A program made the position numbers and the translations under genes. Below the pieces are notes generated by a model. It was given only the letters and a program-made list of their open reading frames with translations. It was not told where the DNA came from and did not search any database. 64,000 bases of DNA from contig JAKCPI010014425.1 in the NCBI GenBank assembly GCA_023213315.1, forward strand, positions 1 through 64,000, read 5' to 3'. This document shows, in pieces, positions 45,629 to 56,512 of the stretch. Within the stretch, counting starts at the first letter, position 1. Each line of letters begins with the position of its first letter. The DNA comes from Euborellia annulipes (taxonomy: Eukaryota > Arthropoda > Insecta > Dermaptera > Anisolabididae).

Positions 45629-46641
45629 AATCTCACATAATAATAATTCTATTTTAATTTCAGGTGATGTTTACCTGAGAAAATAATTTTTTTCCATTTG
45701 AGAATAGTACAATATTATGCCAAAAACTATTTTCATTAATAAGTGAGACATCCCATAAAATGGTAAGTTAAAGTGAACGTTCAGTACATATTGGTTCAAA
45801 TTTTTTATTCGCCTTCGACCCTTTGATTCCTAACCCAACCGAGTAAATCTCTTAAATAAATATAGCCTACTCATAAAATAAATTTTGTTAGACTTTAATT
45901 AAATGTTTTTTAAAAATTCTGATTCAATAAATTTACACAAATTCCCTTAGTTATTCTTCAGGGGAATATTAATATTGCTGTCAACTGGTTAATATCGCTG
46001 TTAAGAGGGCGGTTAGGGGTATCTCTACAAACTTGGAAGTTTATCAAGGGGGACAAATGTTCCCTTAGAGACATCAATTGATCCCTTCTATTCCCTTTTG
46101 GCCCTCGAGCTTATCAGGAGAGAGCTTTGGAACACATTTATCCCTATCAATAGTGGGATTGAAGTTAAAATGTTAAAAATACCACACTTAATTCGAATTA
46201 ATTTAAAATCGAAACGGATTTTTTCTTTTATATATAACTTGGCAAAAAAAAATCTTCAATAACCCCATGAATAAATAATACAGGTTTTTTTTTTTACATT
46301 CATCAATTGTCTGTATTTATTTACTTTGGGGCTTGAGTCGCGACAAACATTGCTCGAAAAATTTATTTAACACCATTTCTTTAGATTTTTTTTATTACTC
46401 TCGTACAAAAAAGTTTTCTTCTATAAATTATGACTAGACCGACATAAATTTTAGTATTATATGTCTTTCAAGAAGAGAAATAACCAATGCAATAGTTAAA
46501 TATCCGTGTTCTGGAGAGTTTTTACAAGGTCCAGGGAACGATCTAATATGAATAAAAAAAAAAAATTTCTCAAATCTTGTGAATATTTATTTTATGTAAT
46601 GGTAATAATTCAATTAATTCAATAGTAAGGAAAGCGAAAGT
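45629..46641. other. Unassigned stretch with possible single-copy island
   Basis: 45950-46160 is less AT-rich and not repeated in the window. The last 11 bases are the left duplication of the SINE that follows. Confidence 0.35.
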
Positions 46642-46764
46642 TGCCATCGGGCTTGGCGTACTTGGTAGCGCGCCTGCCTTGTATACCAAGGGTCGAGGGT
46701 TCGGACCTCAGGTAGTCCGATGATTTTATTTAAGCCATTTCGATACTAAATATGAGTGTTAAAA
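46642..46764 (+). mobile_element. SINE S, internally deleted
   Basis: TGCCATCGGGCTTGGCGTAC, TTGGTAGCGCGCCTGCCTTG (A box region) and GGGTTCGGACCTC (B box), then the body, then a jump to GAGTGTTAAAAAAA. Flanks AAAGCGAAAGT (46631-46641) and AAAGCGTAAGT (46765-46775) are a duplication with one mismatch. Confidence 0.8.
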
Positions 46765-46775
46765 AAAGCGTAAGT

Positions 46776-47395
46776 GTGTGACCATTGTTAAAATTCTTTA
46801 AAAGTTCTGTACTTTTTACTTTTTATACATTATCTAGACTTTATTTGTAATTTATTTAAACAGGTTCTTTTAAGACAACTTTTACAGTTCTCTCTGTATT
46901 TCAAAGTCAAAAAAATATTTTATCTTAATAAATTTTTAATATTCCAATTATTCTGTATTCTCAAAATGTAAACAAAAGCAATATTTCAATGAACGTTTAG
47001 CATTCATTTGGGTAATTGCAAGCTCCCTTGCACGTAATTCGTATAATAAGGCAGTTGTGCCGTTAGCAAACTTCAAAAGCCAACAACTAGGTGCATGTAA
47101 ACATGGATTTATTAAAATGAATAACACGAAGGGAATTTACTTGGAGACCAAACACAATCAAAAAATTAATTAAAAACATTTATAAAGAACAGATAGAATT
47201 TTTTTTATCGTAATAATAAATTACTAAAGTCATGAAACTCCTAGTTTTTTTTTTTTTAATACCAAATAATATTTGTTCTTAAAAAGATGGTGGTCATATT
47301 CAAAACAATATATTCAAAGATATTTTGTTTAAAATAAATGAGAGCGGCCAGTGCTGTTATGGTGTAACGATGTTTATCGCGATAGAGGCCATTCA
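46776..47395. other. Unassigned AT-rich stretch
   Basis: Nothing supported. Confidence 0.4.
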
Positions 47396-47595
47396 CAGAG
47401 GCGTCATTCGGGGGGGGCATCGGCCCAAGGGCTCTGATTTTTTCAAAATTTTACATTATTCTAAATAAAATATATCTACGAAATTAAACAATTAATTAAA
47501 ATAAATATTTTTTGGCCAAATTTGAGTACCGATTTGTAAGTAAATTTTAAGAAAAAAAAGTTTGCCCCTCCATCCAAGAAAAGGTTGAAATGACG
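47396..47595 (+). mobile_element. Family B MITE copy
   Basis: CAGAGGCGTCATTCGG with a G run, GGGCTCTGATTTTTTCAAAA, TTGGCCAAATTTGAGTACCG and GTTGAAATGACGC. Flanks GCCATTCA and CCCATTCA match 7 of 8; the last bases of the right TIR are lost. Confidence 0.75.
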
Positions 47596-47734
47596 CCCAT
47601 TCAAATTAGATTGTCACAGATGTAATAAGGGGTCATCCACATATTAAGTCACGCTTTTTTTGATGATATTCTAGTCCCCCCCCCTCTCTGTCACAATAAG
47701 TCATATACAAACAAACTCCTCTACAAATATTATA

Positions 47735-47958
47735 TGGACCCTGTTATGCAATAGTGTGTCAAGGGTCACCTACCGAGTTTTGAGAAAATTAACATTAAAG
47801 TTTTTTGTTTTCATTGGATTATATATAATTTTTTTTTTGTCAATTGTGTAAGTAACATTAAATATATATTTTTTTAAGACATATTTCATAAAAAATACTA
47901 TTAACTCAATTTTTAATTTTTTTTTGGCGCTTGACACACTAATGCGTAACAGGGTCCA
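47735..47958. mobile_element. Family D element, uninterrupted
   Basis: Ends TGGACCCTGTTATGC / GCGTAACAGGGTCCA; 224 bp. TATA follows or precedes both ends as a possible duplication. It is the empty-site counterpart of the D copy at 6555-7493 (T-run at 47829-47838 is where A sits in the other copy). Confidence 0.85.
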
Positions 47959-48076
47959 TATAATAATCTCTCAAAATCAGCACTTTTGAGACGCGCAACT
48001 TAATTCAAATCCAGAAGGAATAAAATATGCTTAGGAAAAACAATAATCTCGCACACATAAATTAGGGAACAAAAAA

Positions 48077-48287
48077 GCCCTCGGCGTAGTTGGTAGCGCG
48101 CCTGCCTTGTATACCAAGGGTCCCGGGTTCGGATCCCAGGCAGCCCGATGATTTTATTTAAGCCATTTGGATACCAAATTCATAACGGTTATCCGATTAA
48201 AGTCTTATATGGCCTAAGTCGCCGAAAAGATTGTGTGCATGAGTGTGTGAGTGTGAATGGGAAAATAGTGTGAATGTTAAAAAAAAA
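48077..48287 (+). mobile_element. SINE S, full length
   Basis: Head GCCCTCGGCGTAGTTGGTAG, CGCGCCTGCCTTG and B box GGGTTCGGATCCC, body with CGATGATTTTATTTAAGCC, and a TG-rich tail ending GTGTGAATGTTAAAAAAA. Exact duplication GGGAACAAAAAA on both sides (48065-48076, 48288-48299). Best-preserved copy in the window. Confidence 0.92.
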
Positions 48288-48299
48288 GGGAACAAAAAA

Positions 48300-49602
48300 T
48301 TGTTACTATAGAATAATTTTCAGAACCGATGAAAAACGAAACCAAGAAAGATGAAACCGTTGAGCAAGAACAATCTCTACCCAACTTCGGATAAGTGACT
48401 CCGATGAATTAAATAGTTAAAGAAAAATCTTTATTAAATTCACTCCAGCAAATTAAGTTAATATTAAAACACAATTACAAAACCTACAAGAGAAATATGT
48501 ATAATTTAGAAACATTTTTAAAGAGTAGCCTTTGGCTAATGTCTTTTTTGTCTACTCCAAAAGTATATGCGTACCACGGATAAGTTACCGATGGTCTAAA
48601 CAAAAGACTGGTCATTATCGATTTAACAAAATTATTCAATTACTAATTAAAAATGAATTAGAAGTATATGGGTAAACAACAGAATTAATTGAGACCTGAT
48701 TTCGTATTGATGTTTGAACGGGTAATAATTTCTCGGGGTTTTTTTTTTCTTTCATTTGACAAAGGGCCGTAGTTAGCCATTAGATGAATGGACCATGAAA
48801 GCCTTTATTTTCTTGTTGTGCTCGTGGAGGGCGGAGTCTCTGTTCTAGAACATGCTCTGAATCAACGAGAGTTCGTGTTGAGAGCAAAAGCTCTAATTTA
48901 CTCTACAATGAATGCTAAAAGCAGCATGGGCAATTTTTCATAAAAGTTTAAAGGTATTTGTTAAGAATAAATAAATGCTTATGCTTCATTTATTCATCTT
49001 AATAATTGACTTTTATAAATTTTTTTACAATATTATTAGCCTCAACTGTGACTATAAAATTCCTGAATGATAGAGTAAAACAGGGCAAAATTTAATTTGC
49101 CGCCCCTCCTTAAAATTTTTCTGCGAAAATTTTTTTTTTTCGCGGAACCAAATTTTCCCGTCCGAAAAAATATTTTACCTTTTTTTTTTAGAGCCGCAAA
49201 ATTTGCCGCCCCCTGATATCTGCCGCCCGGGGCACGTGCACCCACTGCCCCCCCCCCCCTAGATCCGGCCCTGGAGTAAAAACTCAGAGAACTAAAAATG
49301 TGTATTAAAATTTCCTGATTGAATGTTTTACGATTGCAATACTTCCCCGTATAGATAAGAGACAGTAAAAATCTCTTTAAAATAAGTAAGTGTTCATAAT
49401 TTTAAAGAACGTTGTTTTTCTCAAGTGAAATTATAATATTTATTTATGGAACAACTTATTTTTAATCAAGCGGATAGATTTATTTTAAAAGCAAACCTAT
49501 AATTTTAAACTGATTAAAAAAAAATGCGAATGATATTGCTCGAATGCACGAATTCGTTCAAAGATTTCAAATATTCCCTGGGAGTTATTAATAAATAAAA
49601 AA
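48300..49602. other. Unassigned stretch
   Basis: 48740-48920 is less AT-rich and possibly single-copy. 49060-49275 has GCCGCCCGGGGCACGTGC with C runs and ends in GATCCGGCCCTG, which looks like one end of a diverged DNA element. No exon. Confidence 0.35.
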
Positions 49603-50419
49603 TCTGGTGTGACTGGTCGCATCAGATGTTATGAGTCGACACACATTTAGTTTCCGACAGTACTGTACATTCGAATTTCAAAATGGGAAAATATTTATAT
49701 TTTGTAACCATTGCAACCATTGGCGTAGCCAGAAATTTTTGATGGGGGGGGGGATCAAGAAATGTTTTTCAAAAATTTAAGATTATTTTAGGGTATTTAT
49801 AAATCATTTTGGTTTGTTTTTTTAGCTAGAGTAAATTATTATATTTTACTTTCTCTTACCCTTTGTGAAATATAATTTGTATTAAATATTTAGTCATGGC
49901 TTGGGTCCCATGGAGGGGGGGTTTGAACCCCCAAACCCCCCCCCCCCCCTGGCTACGCCTATGATTGCAACCATTTCTCCTATCTTTCCTATGAAGTACA
50001 AGAGTAAAGTGTGCTTCAAACAATTTTGAGGGCAAAATGAGAATATACATTTGAAAGAGCATCTAAAACATAGTTGATTTTTGAATTTTCATCAAAATCG
50101 TTAAAGCGAATTTTGAGAAAATCTAAAAAAACTGGAAAAATACATTAGTAAAGTACTAGTACTTTTTGGTCGATTTTGATTAAAAGCTTATTTTCACGCT
50201 CTAGGAGGGTAGTCAACTTCCTCTAAAATTCAGCCTCCTAGCTGAATTTCTTCATGCTTTAAATTGAACCCAGAACACGCGACCATGTCGCGAAAATCAC
50301 TTTTTTGGATTCAGGGAACCCCAAAACGTGTATATCCATCAAAATCTCGACATCGAATTTTTGACATGAATCCAATACTTTCTCTATATATTAACATATA
50401 TAGAGGTAAGAGAAAGTAA
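49603..50419 (+). repeat. Family A copy split by a C MITE
   Basis: A with a partly deleted 5' hairpin (TCTGGTGTGACTGGTCGCAT then GTCGACACACATTTAG), complete middle and 3' hairpin ending AGAGAAAGT. Interrupted by the C element at 49718-49963 in the TTGCAACCATTTCTCC block. Confidence 0.85.
49718..49963. mobile_element. Family C hAT-type MITE nested in A
   Basis: Ends CATTGGCGTAGCCAG / CTGGCTACGCCTATG with G and C runs, flanked by a perfect 8-bp duplication ATTGCAAC (49710-49717 and 49964-49971). 246 bp. Younger than the A copy that it splits. Confidence 0.9.
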
Positions 50420-51348
50420 TAATGATTATTAAATACAATATAAAGTGAATAGATTACTAGAGATATAAGAAATTATTTCAATTTAATTGGCTTTAGGAAG
50501 CATAATTATAATTTAATAAAGATTATTTTAGACATGTATAATTGAGAAAAATGATTTTCCTTATTAAAAGTCAATCTCATCCCAGGTGAAAATAAATCAA
50601 ATTTGATTAAAAATTATTATTCTCCAAAATAGAGAAAAGAAAAGTCAACGCATATTTCATGCTATAATAGAAGTTAAATAACAAGCTCTGAATAAGAAAA
50701 GGGGACCCGAAAAGTGCAAGGAAATCGACGACAGGAGAATTGGTGTCCCCCTCGATAGCCATCAACTGTTCTATATCACGCAGGCCTTTTAGGACCCTAA
50801 AGAGCCAATGTTTAGTTTATTAACCTCTTAATTCCTTACGTGCCTAGCAGTTGGCATTTATTTAAATTTAATTAATTATTAAATATTTCCTGATTGCGTA
50901 AATCCGTTCCGAGTTTAGCTAAGACATTGACATTTGAGTTCACTGGCCCAAAAAAATCATGTTAAATCAAGATTTGAAAATCTATATTTAATAATTGAGG
51001 GGTGTTTGGTCCTTCTGCCCAGTTTGGCCATCTTTCCGTAGGAATTTTGAATGAATTTTGAAATGAACGTTATAAAGGAAAAAATTTTCGGTCCCAAAAT
51101 TTCCATTTGGAGAGTCTAAAATTTTTTTGAAAATCCAGAATTCCAATGAAAAATCAAAGCAAATTAATTATATTATACTAAAAAAAATATTAAATTTATT
51201 AAATTTGTTAAAAAATCATATAATTTCTAGGAGTTTATTTTTCCCGGATAGTTTTTGATTCCGGGAAACGAGAAATCTAAAAAAATCTTTAATCATTAAA
51301 AATTTTAACTCATTTTATCATGATGAAAAATATGGCTGTTTAGCTTGA
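50420..51348. other. Unassigned stretch
   Basis: 50690-50830 is less AT-rich, possibly single-copy. 51000-51290 is AT-rich without features. Confidence 0.35.
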
Positions 51349-51472
51349 TTAGGATAGCGGAGGGCAGCCAAGAAAGAAATCAAATCAGATAAAATATAAT
51401 GAATGCTTTATCAGTTTTTTATTTGAATGTCGACGTTAGGACGCCAGTCGCGCCCTTCCTCAGGACAATCAA
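51349..51472 (-). ncRNA. Hammerhead-like motif 6 (core damaged)
   Basis: Minus strand: TTGATTGTC, CTGAGGA, GGGCGCGACTGGCGTCC, then CTAAC where the others have CGAAAC, so the GAAA half is broken, then GTCGACATTCAA. It is an inverted copy of 56317-56456, tail included (TTCTTTCTTGGCTGCCCTCC). Confidence 0.55.
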
Positions 51473-51563
51473 AATGGTCAATGAAAAATACAGATGGTTT
51501 TCGTTAAGATACCTAACACGCAGTGAAGTCATTTCGACTTTTCTTCAGAAGGCAACTTTTACA

Positions 51564-52183
51564 ACTTTCTCTTTTACCTATATGTGCGGTAATATACATG
51601 TGTTATGAGAGAGAAGTATTGGATTAATGTCAAAAAAATTCGATGTCGAGACTTTGATGGATCTTCACGTTTTGAGGTCCCCTGAATCGAAAAAAGTGGT
51701 TTCGCGACATGGTCTGTCTGGGGTGTGTGTGTGTATCCAAAATAAAGCATGAAGGAATTGGCGGGAGGGTTTGAAATTTTATATTTAAATTAGGGCACCC
51801 TAACTTTTAATCAAAATCGGCCAAAAAGTACTAGTACTTTACTGATGTGCTTTTTTCAGTTTTTTTTGATTTTCTCAAAATTTGCTCCAACGATTTTAAT
51901 TAAAATACAAAAATCAATTATTTGTTAGATGCTCTTTAAAATGTATATTTTTCATTTTATCACTGAAATCTTTTTTGAAGACCACTTCCCCCTCTTGTAC
52001 TTCATAGGAAAGATAGGAGAAATGGTCGCCATGGTAATAAAATATAGTAATATTTTCCCATACTTATAAATTTTACATCTTGAAATCTAAATTTTTTAAT
52101 ATATCGACGGAAACTAAATATATGTCGACACGAAAATCTGGGTGTAACAAGCACAGTTGTGTGCTGTGCAAAATCACACCATA
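51564..52183 (-). repeat. Family A copy in the hAT 3' region
   Basis: Minus-strand A from ACTTTCTCTTTTACC to a shortened 5' hairpin (AAATCACACCATA). It lies between GGCAACTTTT and TTTTTTTCTT, the same B position occupied by A in the copy at 1060-1887. Confidence 0.8.
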
Positions 52184-52875
52184 TTTTTTTCTTGGAATTT
52201 CCAAAAAATTAATTTGTAAAAAAATATATTTGTAGTAACAAATCTGAGAGTTTATTTGATCATCATTTTTGATATTTTAATTAGAATGAGATCAAAAAAT
52301 TTGAGGAAGAATTGAGAAGAACGTTTTTTTGTTTTTATTCTTTTTACAACTTGGTGGATCCCTTTTTCGTTTAATAAGCTAAATATATAAACTATCTTAC
52401 ATTATAAAAAGTATATTGTATGTTATATTATTTGGGAATATAAAATAAAAATAAAAATTACAAAAAAAAAAAATATATATATATATATATATATTTATTT
52501 AACCAAAAGTAAAGGAATTGGATGCTATATTGTGTGTGCATGTTATATTTTCTGGCATTTATGACATTTATGATTTGGTTCCTTTTCTTTCTTTTGACTT
52601 CCTCTTGTGGGGTGGAATGAGCGCGTGACCTTGTTTGAAGGGGCATCTTTCCGGTCAGGGTCAAGGTGGGGAAAATAGTTCGCATGGTGTTTCCATAGAT
52701 GTTGATCTTGTAGGGTTCAACGATACTTGGTCTTGATTAATCTCAGAAGAAAAAACAAAATATCTTAATAATTCTATAGTATTTAAAATTTGTATGAAAC
52801 TAAAAAAAAAAAATATTAAATAATAAAAAATAAAAATTTAATGAAAATATAAAAAATGTTACCAACCTGAGAAAT
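52184..52875. other. hAT interior downstream of the transposase
   Basis: AT-rich with a TA repeat at 52472-52496. 52550-52700 is less AT-rich; a 75-codon minus ORF there has no recognisable product. Confidence 0.4.
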
Positions 52876-55500
52876 TTAATTTGACAAAGGATAACGTCTT
52901 GGACGCATTTTTGCAAAATCATCTATAAGTTCTTCCAAATCTAAACTCTTGACCAACTCTTGTTCAATAGCCATAAGCATTAAGCTATTCAGCCTTTCAT
53001 CTCCAATTGTTGTTCTTAAATATGTTTTAACTTTTTTCAGAACAGAAAAAAAATCTTTCATTTGAGGCTGTTGAAATAGGAATGGTGAGAACAATTTCTA
53101 TAACTTTAATAACTTCCGAATAAGCTAAAGGTGTTTCTTTTAAATATTCAACCATCTCAATAAGACAACTTGATTGATTTCCTAATCTTTTATTTAAATA
53201 ATTTCTTGAAATGCATAGTTGTGAACTCAAAGGTCTGTATCAATCAATCTTGTATATTTGTAATGATTTAAAAATGTTTTTAAATTCTTCTTTTAGAAAA
53301 AAAGGAGATGTATTATCAAAACATGAAAAACAATTATATAATTGTTCATTTTGAGAAAATCTCCTATCAAATTCTGCCAAAAATCGATCAATAATAATAA
53401 AATATTTTTTGGCGGAAATAGTCTTCAATATTTGTTTCATCTCTTTTGCCAACTGTAGTTTCAATATAACTTTCTAAAAGTTTTTTTGAAATTTTTGTTG
53501 CTCTTTTTTCTTGAGTTTTTTCTATGTTTTTCTCGAAAGGAATATCCATAGAGTGAGCAAAGTGTTTAACTTCTTCGATCAAATTTTTTATTTCAATCTC
53601 TGTTCTCATTTTTTGAAGTTCTCTCGTGTTGATTGGGCAAGGTACACAATGCTGGGAAACTGGATATTGCTTGTTTGGAGTTGTTGTGATAAATTATAAG
53701 TTATTTTAAGCAATTTTTCTAAAGCATATAAATAAAAAATAAATTCTGATGACTGCATTTTCGTTTTTTAAACCTATACATTCAGGTTCGCAGAATTTTT
53801 TGTAAATGCTCAATAGTATTTAAAACAATTATTATAGCTTCAAAGCGGTCTTTAATTTTTTTGATAGATTTGTACCAATAAAACCATCTCGTAGGAACAG
53901 GACGTTCTAAAGTTAATATGTTTTGATTTTAATTCTTTTTGTGAATCAAGAAAAGTTGATGTCTTGTATTACTATTTGCTATAAAATTATATATAGAATT
54001 AATAGAAATAAAAAAAAATTATTAAGTTCAACACAATCACTTATTGAGTTTATTAAAACTAAATTTAATTGATGAGCGTAACAATGAACGTAGGTTGCAT
54101 AAGGAATTTTTTCTTTAATTCTTGCTTGAACACCATTGGCACATCCGCTCATTACACTGGCACCATCATAACATTGACCTACTAAGTTATTTAAATCTAA
54201 GCCTAAACTAGTTAGTTTACCTATAATTGAATCACAAAGTGATTTTGCACTCAAATCCTTTACATAAATAACAGCTATCGCTCTTTCTCTTATTTTATTT
54301 TTGATAATAGTATCTTAATACTATTGCTAATTGTTCTTTTTTGACAAATCTTTGGTTTCATCTGCTAAGATTGAAAAATACTTAGAATTTTTTATTTCAT
54401 CAATTATTGATTTTTTGGATTTTTTACCAAATACTTCAATAAAATCATTTTGATATTCTGGGGAAGTATAGTGGCCATATCTTTTTTTCTATTTTTTTTT
54501 TCATATTTTCATCTTCTTTGAGAGAGCCAAAATAAGTTTCTTTAAAGTTTCCTTTATTAAAGGATGTTTCTGATTCATCATGCCCTCTGAAAGGTAATGC
54601 TTGTCTTCCAAGAAAGCTTGTTGCATTTAATAATATTTTGAGATGCTTTCTATTATCACTTATTTCTTGTTTTCTTGACTTATCAATAAGTGTAGCGACA
54701 GACGATTTTTGGCTCTTTTGTATTTTGTCTAAATCTGCCCATGAACCCATCGAATTTATATGCCGCTCACTCTCGGCGTGTTGTTTTAATAAAGCACTTA
54801 TATCTTTCCACTTGGAAAATCCTTTTTCAATGAAAGTTCTTTTTCCTTCCAGTTTCCCTGGACGAAAAGTATTAGAAGAAAAATGACGGCAAGCAAAGCA
54901 AAAAATGCCATCCAAAGATTGTGAATATTCAACCCAATTATATTTTGAATAATAATTTGGGGAAAATTTTCTTCCTTTCGAACAAGGAAAATTTTCAAGA
55001 AGAGGTTGTATAGGAGTATCGAATTTTGTATTGGAAATATCATTTGGCCCTGAGAATGACGCCTAAAAAATAAGAACAATTTTTTAGAGAAAGAAAGATT
55101 TAAGTATATTCCCCCCCTCCCCGTGGCAGAGAGGCTAGGTTGTTGACAAATGTCAATAATGACAGCCTGGAAGCCAATGGGAACCAACGGATTCCAGGCA
55201 GTCCAATGAATTTATTTAAATCATTTGGATTCCAAATAGTATAAAAAAATATGCCTGGACTCCCACATAAATGTATTTAATAATTAGTATCGTATCATAC
55301 TCTAAAATGGCCTGACATGCCGAAAATACTAAAAAATAAAAAAAAAGTATATGTGATAAAAATCTTACCTTTTGTTTGGTTGAAGTGGAGGCCTCAGAAA
55401 TACTTAATGTAGAAGTGTTGGAGGATTTTATTCTTCAGAATTTTCAATTCTTTCACTTTCATGTTCATTTTTTTTTAATTTTTTAAAAAAAATCTGTTAA
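52876..55500 (-). pseudogene. hAT transposase pseudogene (TTF zinc finger, DUF4371, hAT dimerisation)
   Basis: Reading the minus strand: a Ser/Thr-rich start (SNTSTLSISEASTSTKQK) ends in an exon at 55369 with donor AAG|GTAAG; the next exon starts at 55062 after TTTTTTAG and reads in frame ASFSGPNDISN... to WVEYSQSLDGIFCFACRHF, the TTF-type zinc-finger region, then FLGRQALPFRGHDES. Frame changes follow near 54480 and 54310. Further pieces: EIKNSKYFSILADETKDLS, GQCYDGASVMSGCANGVQAR, YVHCYAHQLNLVL, RPVPTRWFYWYKSI, and the C-terminal dimerisation region with TIPISTASNERFF, LKKVKTYLRTTIGDERLNSL and the stop at 52876. Domain order fits the ZMYM1-like hAT branch. At least five frameshifts or stops; not functional. 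Probably the former source of transposase for family B. Confidence 0.9.
55095..55345 (+). mobile_element. SINE S-like insertion in the transposase intron
   Basis: GTGGCAGAGAGGCTAGG resembles a tRNA A-box region, GATTCCAGGCAGTCCAATGA the B-box junction, then TTATTTAAATCATTTGGATT and ATGGCCTGACATGCCGAAAA. A diverged S copy in the transcribed-antisense direction of the host gene. Confidence 0.6.
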
Positions 55501-56114
55501 TTGTTTTTGATTTCTTTTCATTTTTTTTGTTTTAATAAAAATAATGAGCAAAATTCAACGATCAGGAAATTAAAGCCACACAGGAAGCGTATTCTGTGCG
55601 TACGATCCGATATTGTGTATATGTTTCAACAACCTTTATTTTATGAATTTATAAATATTTTATAAATAAAGTATTATATTACGAAAGAAATAGAATATCA
55701 TTGCAAAATTAGATTTTATTTAAATCTTATTTTATTAATGATAACTTTGATTAAATATTTTTTCGAGGCTTGTAAATTAGAATAAAATAATACTATTCAT
55801 TTACCTCGATTAGGACTTTTTACTAATCAGATTGGCTGCCAACAAAAAACATTTATTACAGTCTTATTAAATATAGATTATAATATAACTTTAATATTAT
55901 TTACTTTTATTTAGTTAGAGGCGAAAAAAACAAGTGTTTTTTTAACTCTATAATTTTTCTATTTCATTGCTCATCTTTAGAGACCCGATTTTAAGCAAAA
56001 TGCTTATTGCTGAATTTTATAAGCAACCATTAGATATTTAATTTCTATACGAATTAAGGAAAAACTAAGTTCATTGAGATTGCATTTTTTATGCTTTTTT
56101 TGAGTTTTCATGCT
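55501..56114. other. hAT interior upstream of the transposase
   Basis: AT-rich. The 5' region of the transposase transcript should lie here; no promoter motif can be named. Confidence 0.35.
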
Positions 56115-56221
56115 TTTTCCCTTTCGTGCTTATCAAAATCTCGATATCGAATTTTGACATGAATCCAATACTTCTCTCTCTATATATATTAACATATATA
56201 TAGAGGTAAGAGAAAGTAAAA
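56115..56221 (+). repeat. Family A 3' fragment
   Basis: ATCAAAATCTCGATATCGAA, TTTTGACATGAATCCAATAC and the 3' hairpin ending AAGAGAAAGT, abutting B sequence (GATCAGAATCCTTGGG). Confidence 0.8.
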
Positions 56222-56316
56222 AAAGGATCAGAATCCTTGGGGGGGGCAAATGCCCCCCTGCCCCCCCCAAATGACGCCACTGCTAACACGTGTATTTGTA
56301 TTTTTTTCCCTTGACG

Positions 56317-56456
56317 TTTTGATTGTCCTGAGGAAGGGCGCGACTGGCGTCCGAAACGTCGACAATCAAATAAAAAAATCTGATAAAAGATTGATTATAT
56401 TTTTATCTGATTTGATTTCTTTCTTGGCTGCCCTCCTCTATCCTAATAACTCATTT
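56317..56456 (+). ncRNA. Hammerhead-like ribozyme motif 7 (best preserved)
   Basis: Stem I strand TTTGATTGTC (56318-56327) pairs over 10 bp, without mismatch, with GACAATCAAA (56361-56370). Between them: CTGAGGA (56328-56334), A, stem II GGGCG/CGTCC with a 7-base loop CGACTGG, GAAAC (56353-56357) and GTC (56358-56360), the expected cleavage triplet position. Stem III would be only AC/GU, as in minimal type I hammerheads known from Penelope-like elements and satellites, which often work as dimers. One extra A lies between the core and stem II. Tail reaches TTGGCTGCCCTCCTC. Confidence 0.7.
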
Positions 56457-56457
56457 T

Positions 56458-56512
56458 ACTTCGGTAATTGAAAGTTGTCTGCTGTGCGACCAGTCACATC
56501 AGATTTTTTTAA
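56458..56512 (-). repeat. Family A 5'-end fragment
   Basis: TTACTTCGGTAATTGAAAGT, GCGACCAGTCACATCAGA: the A 5' hairpin in minus orientation, directly after the hammerhead repeat. Confidence 0.65.

Larger units (their letters stand above)
51521..56282 (-). mobile_element. Autonomous-type hAT element, decayed, source of family B
   Basis: Left end CAGTGAAGTCATTTCGAC and right end GGGGGGCAAATG...CAAATGACGCCACTG are family B termini. The flanks are a perfect 8-bp duplication, CTAACACG at 51513-51520 and 56283-56290. Between them lies a hAT transposase pseudogene (52876-55500, minus), plus an A copy, an A 3' fragment and SINE-like sequence. 4762 bp. The terminal sharing with B1-B4 indicates those MITEs are deletion derivatives of this element. 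The insertion separated an inverted pair of hammerhead-like repeats. Confidence 0.88.

Noticed and set aside
13991..48200. tRNA genes at 13991, 46642, 48077, 32757 and 28165(-)
   Set aside because: A- and B-box-like sequences exist, but clover-leaf pairing is poor, the sequences continue into a shared SINE body and tail, and target duplications flank several copies.
52458..52685. 75-codon minus ORF downstream of the hAT transposase
   Set aside because: Starts in unremarkable sequence and ends in a TA microsatellite; no recognisable domain.
53511..54886. Plus-strand ORFs at 53511 and 54638
   Set aside because: Antisense to the hAT transposase pseudogene.
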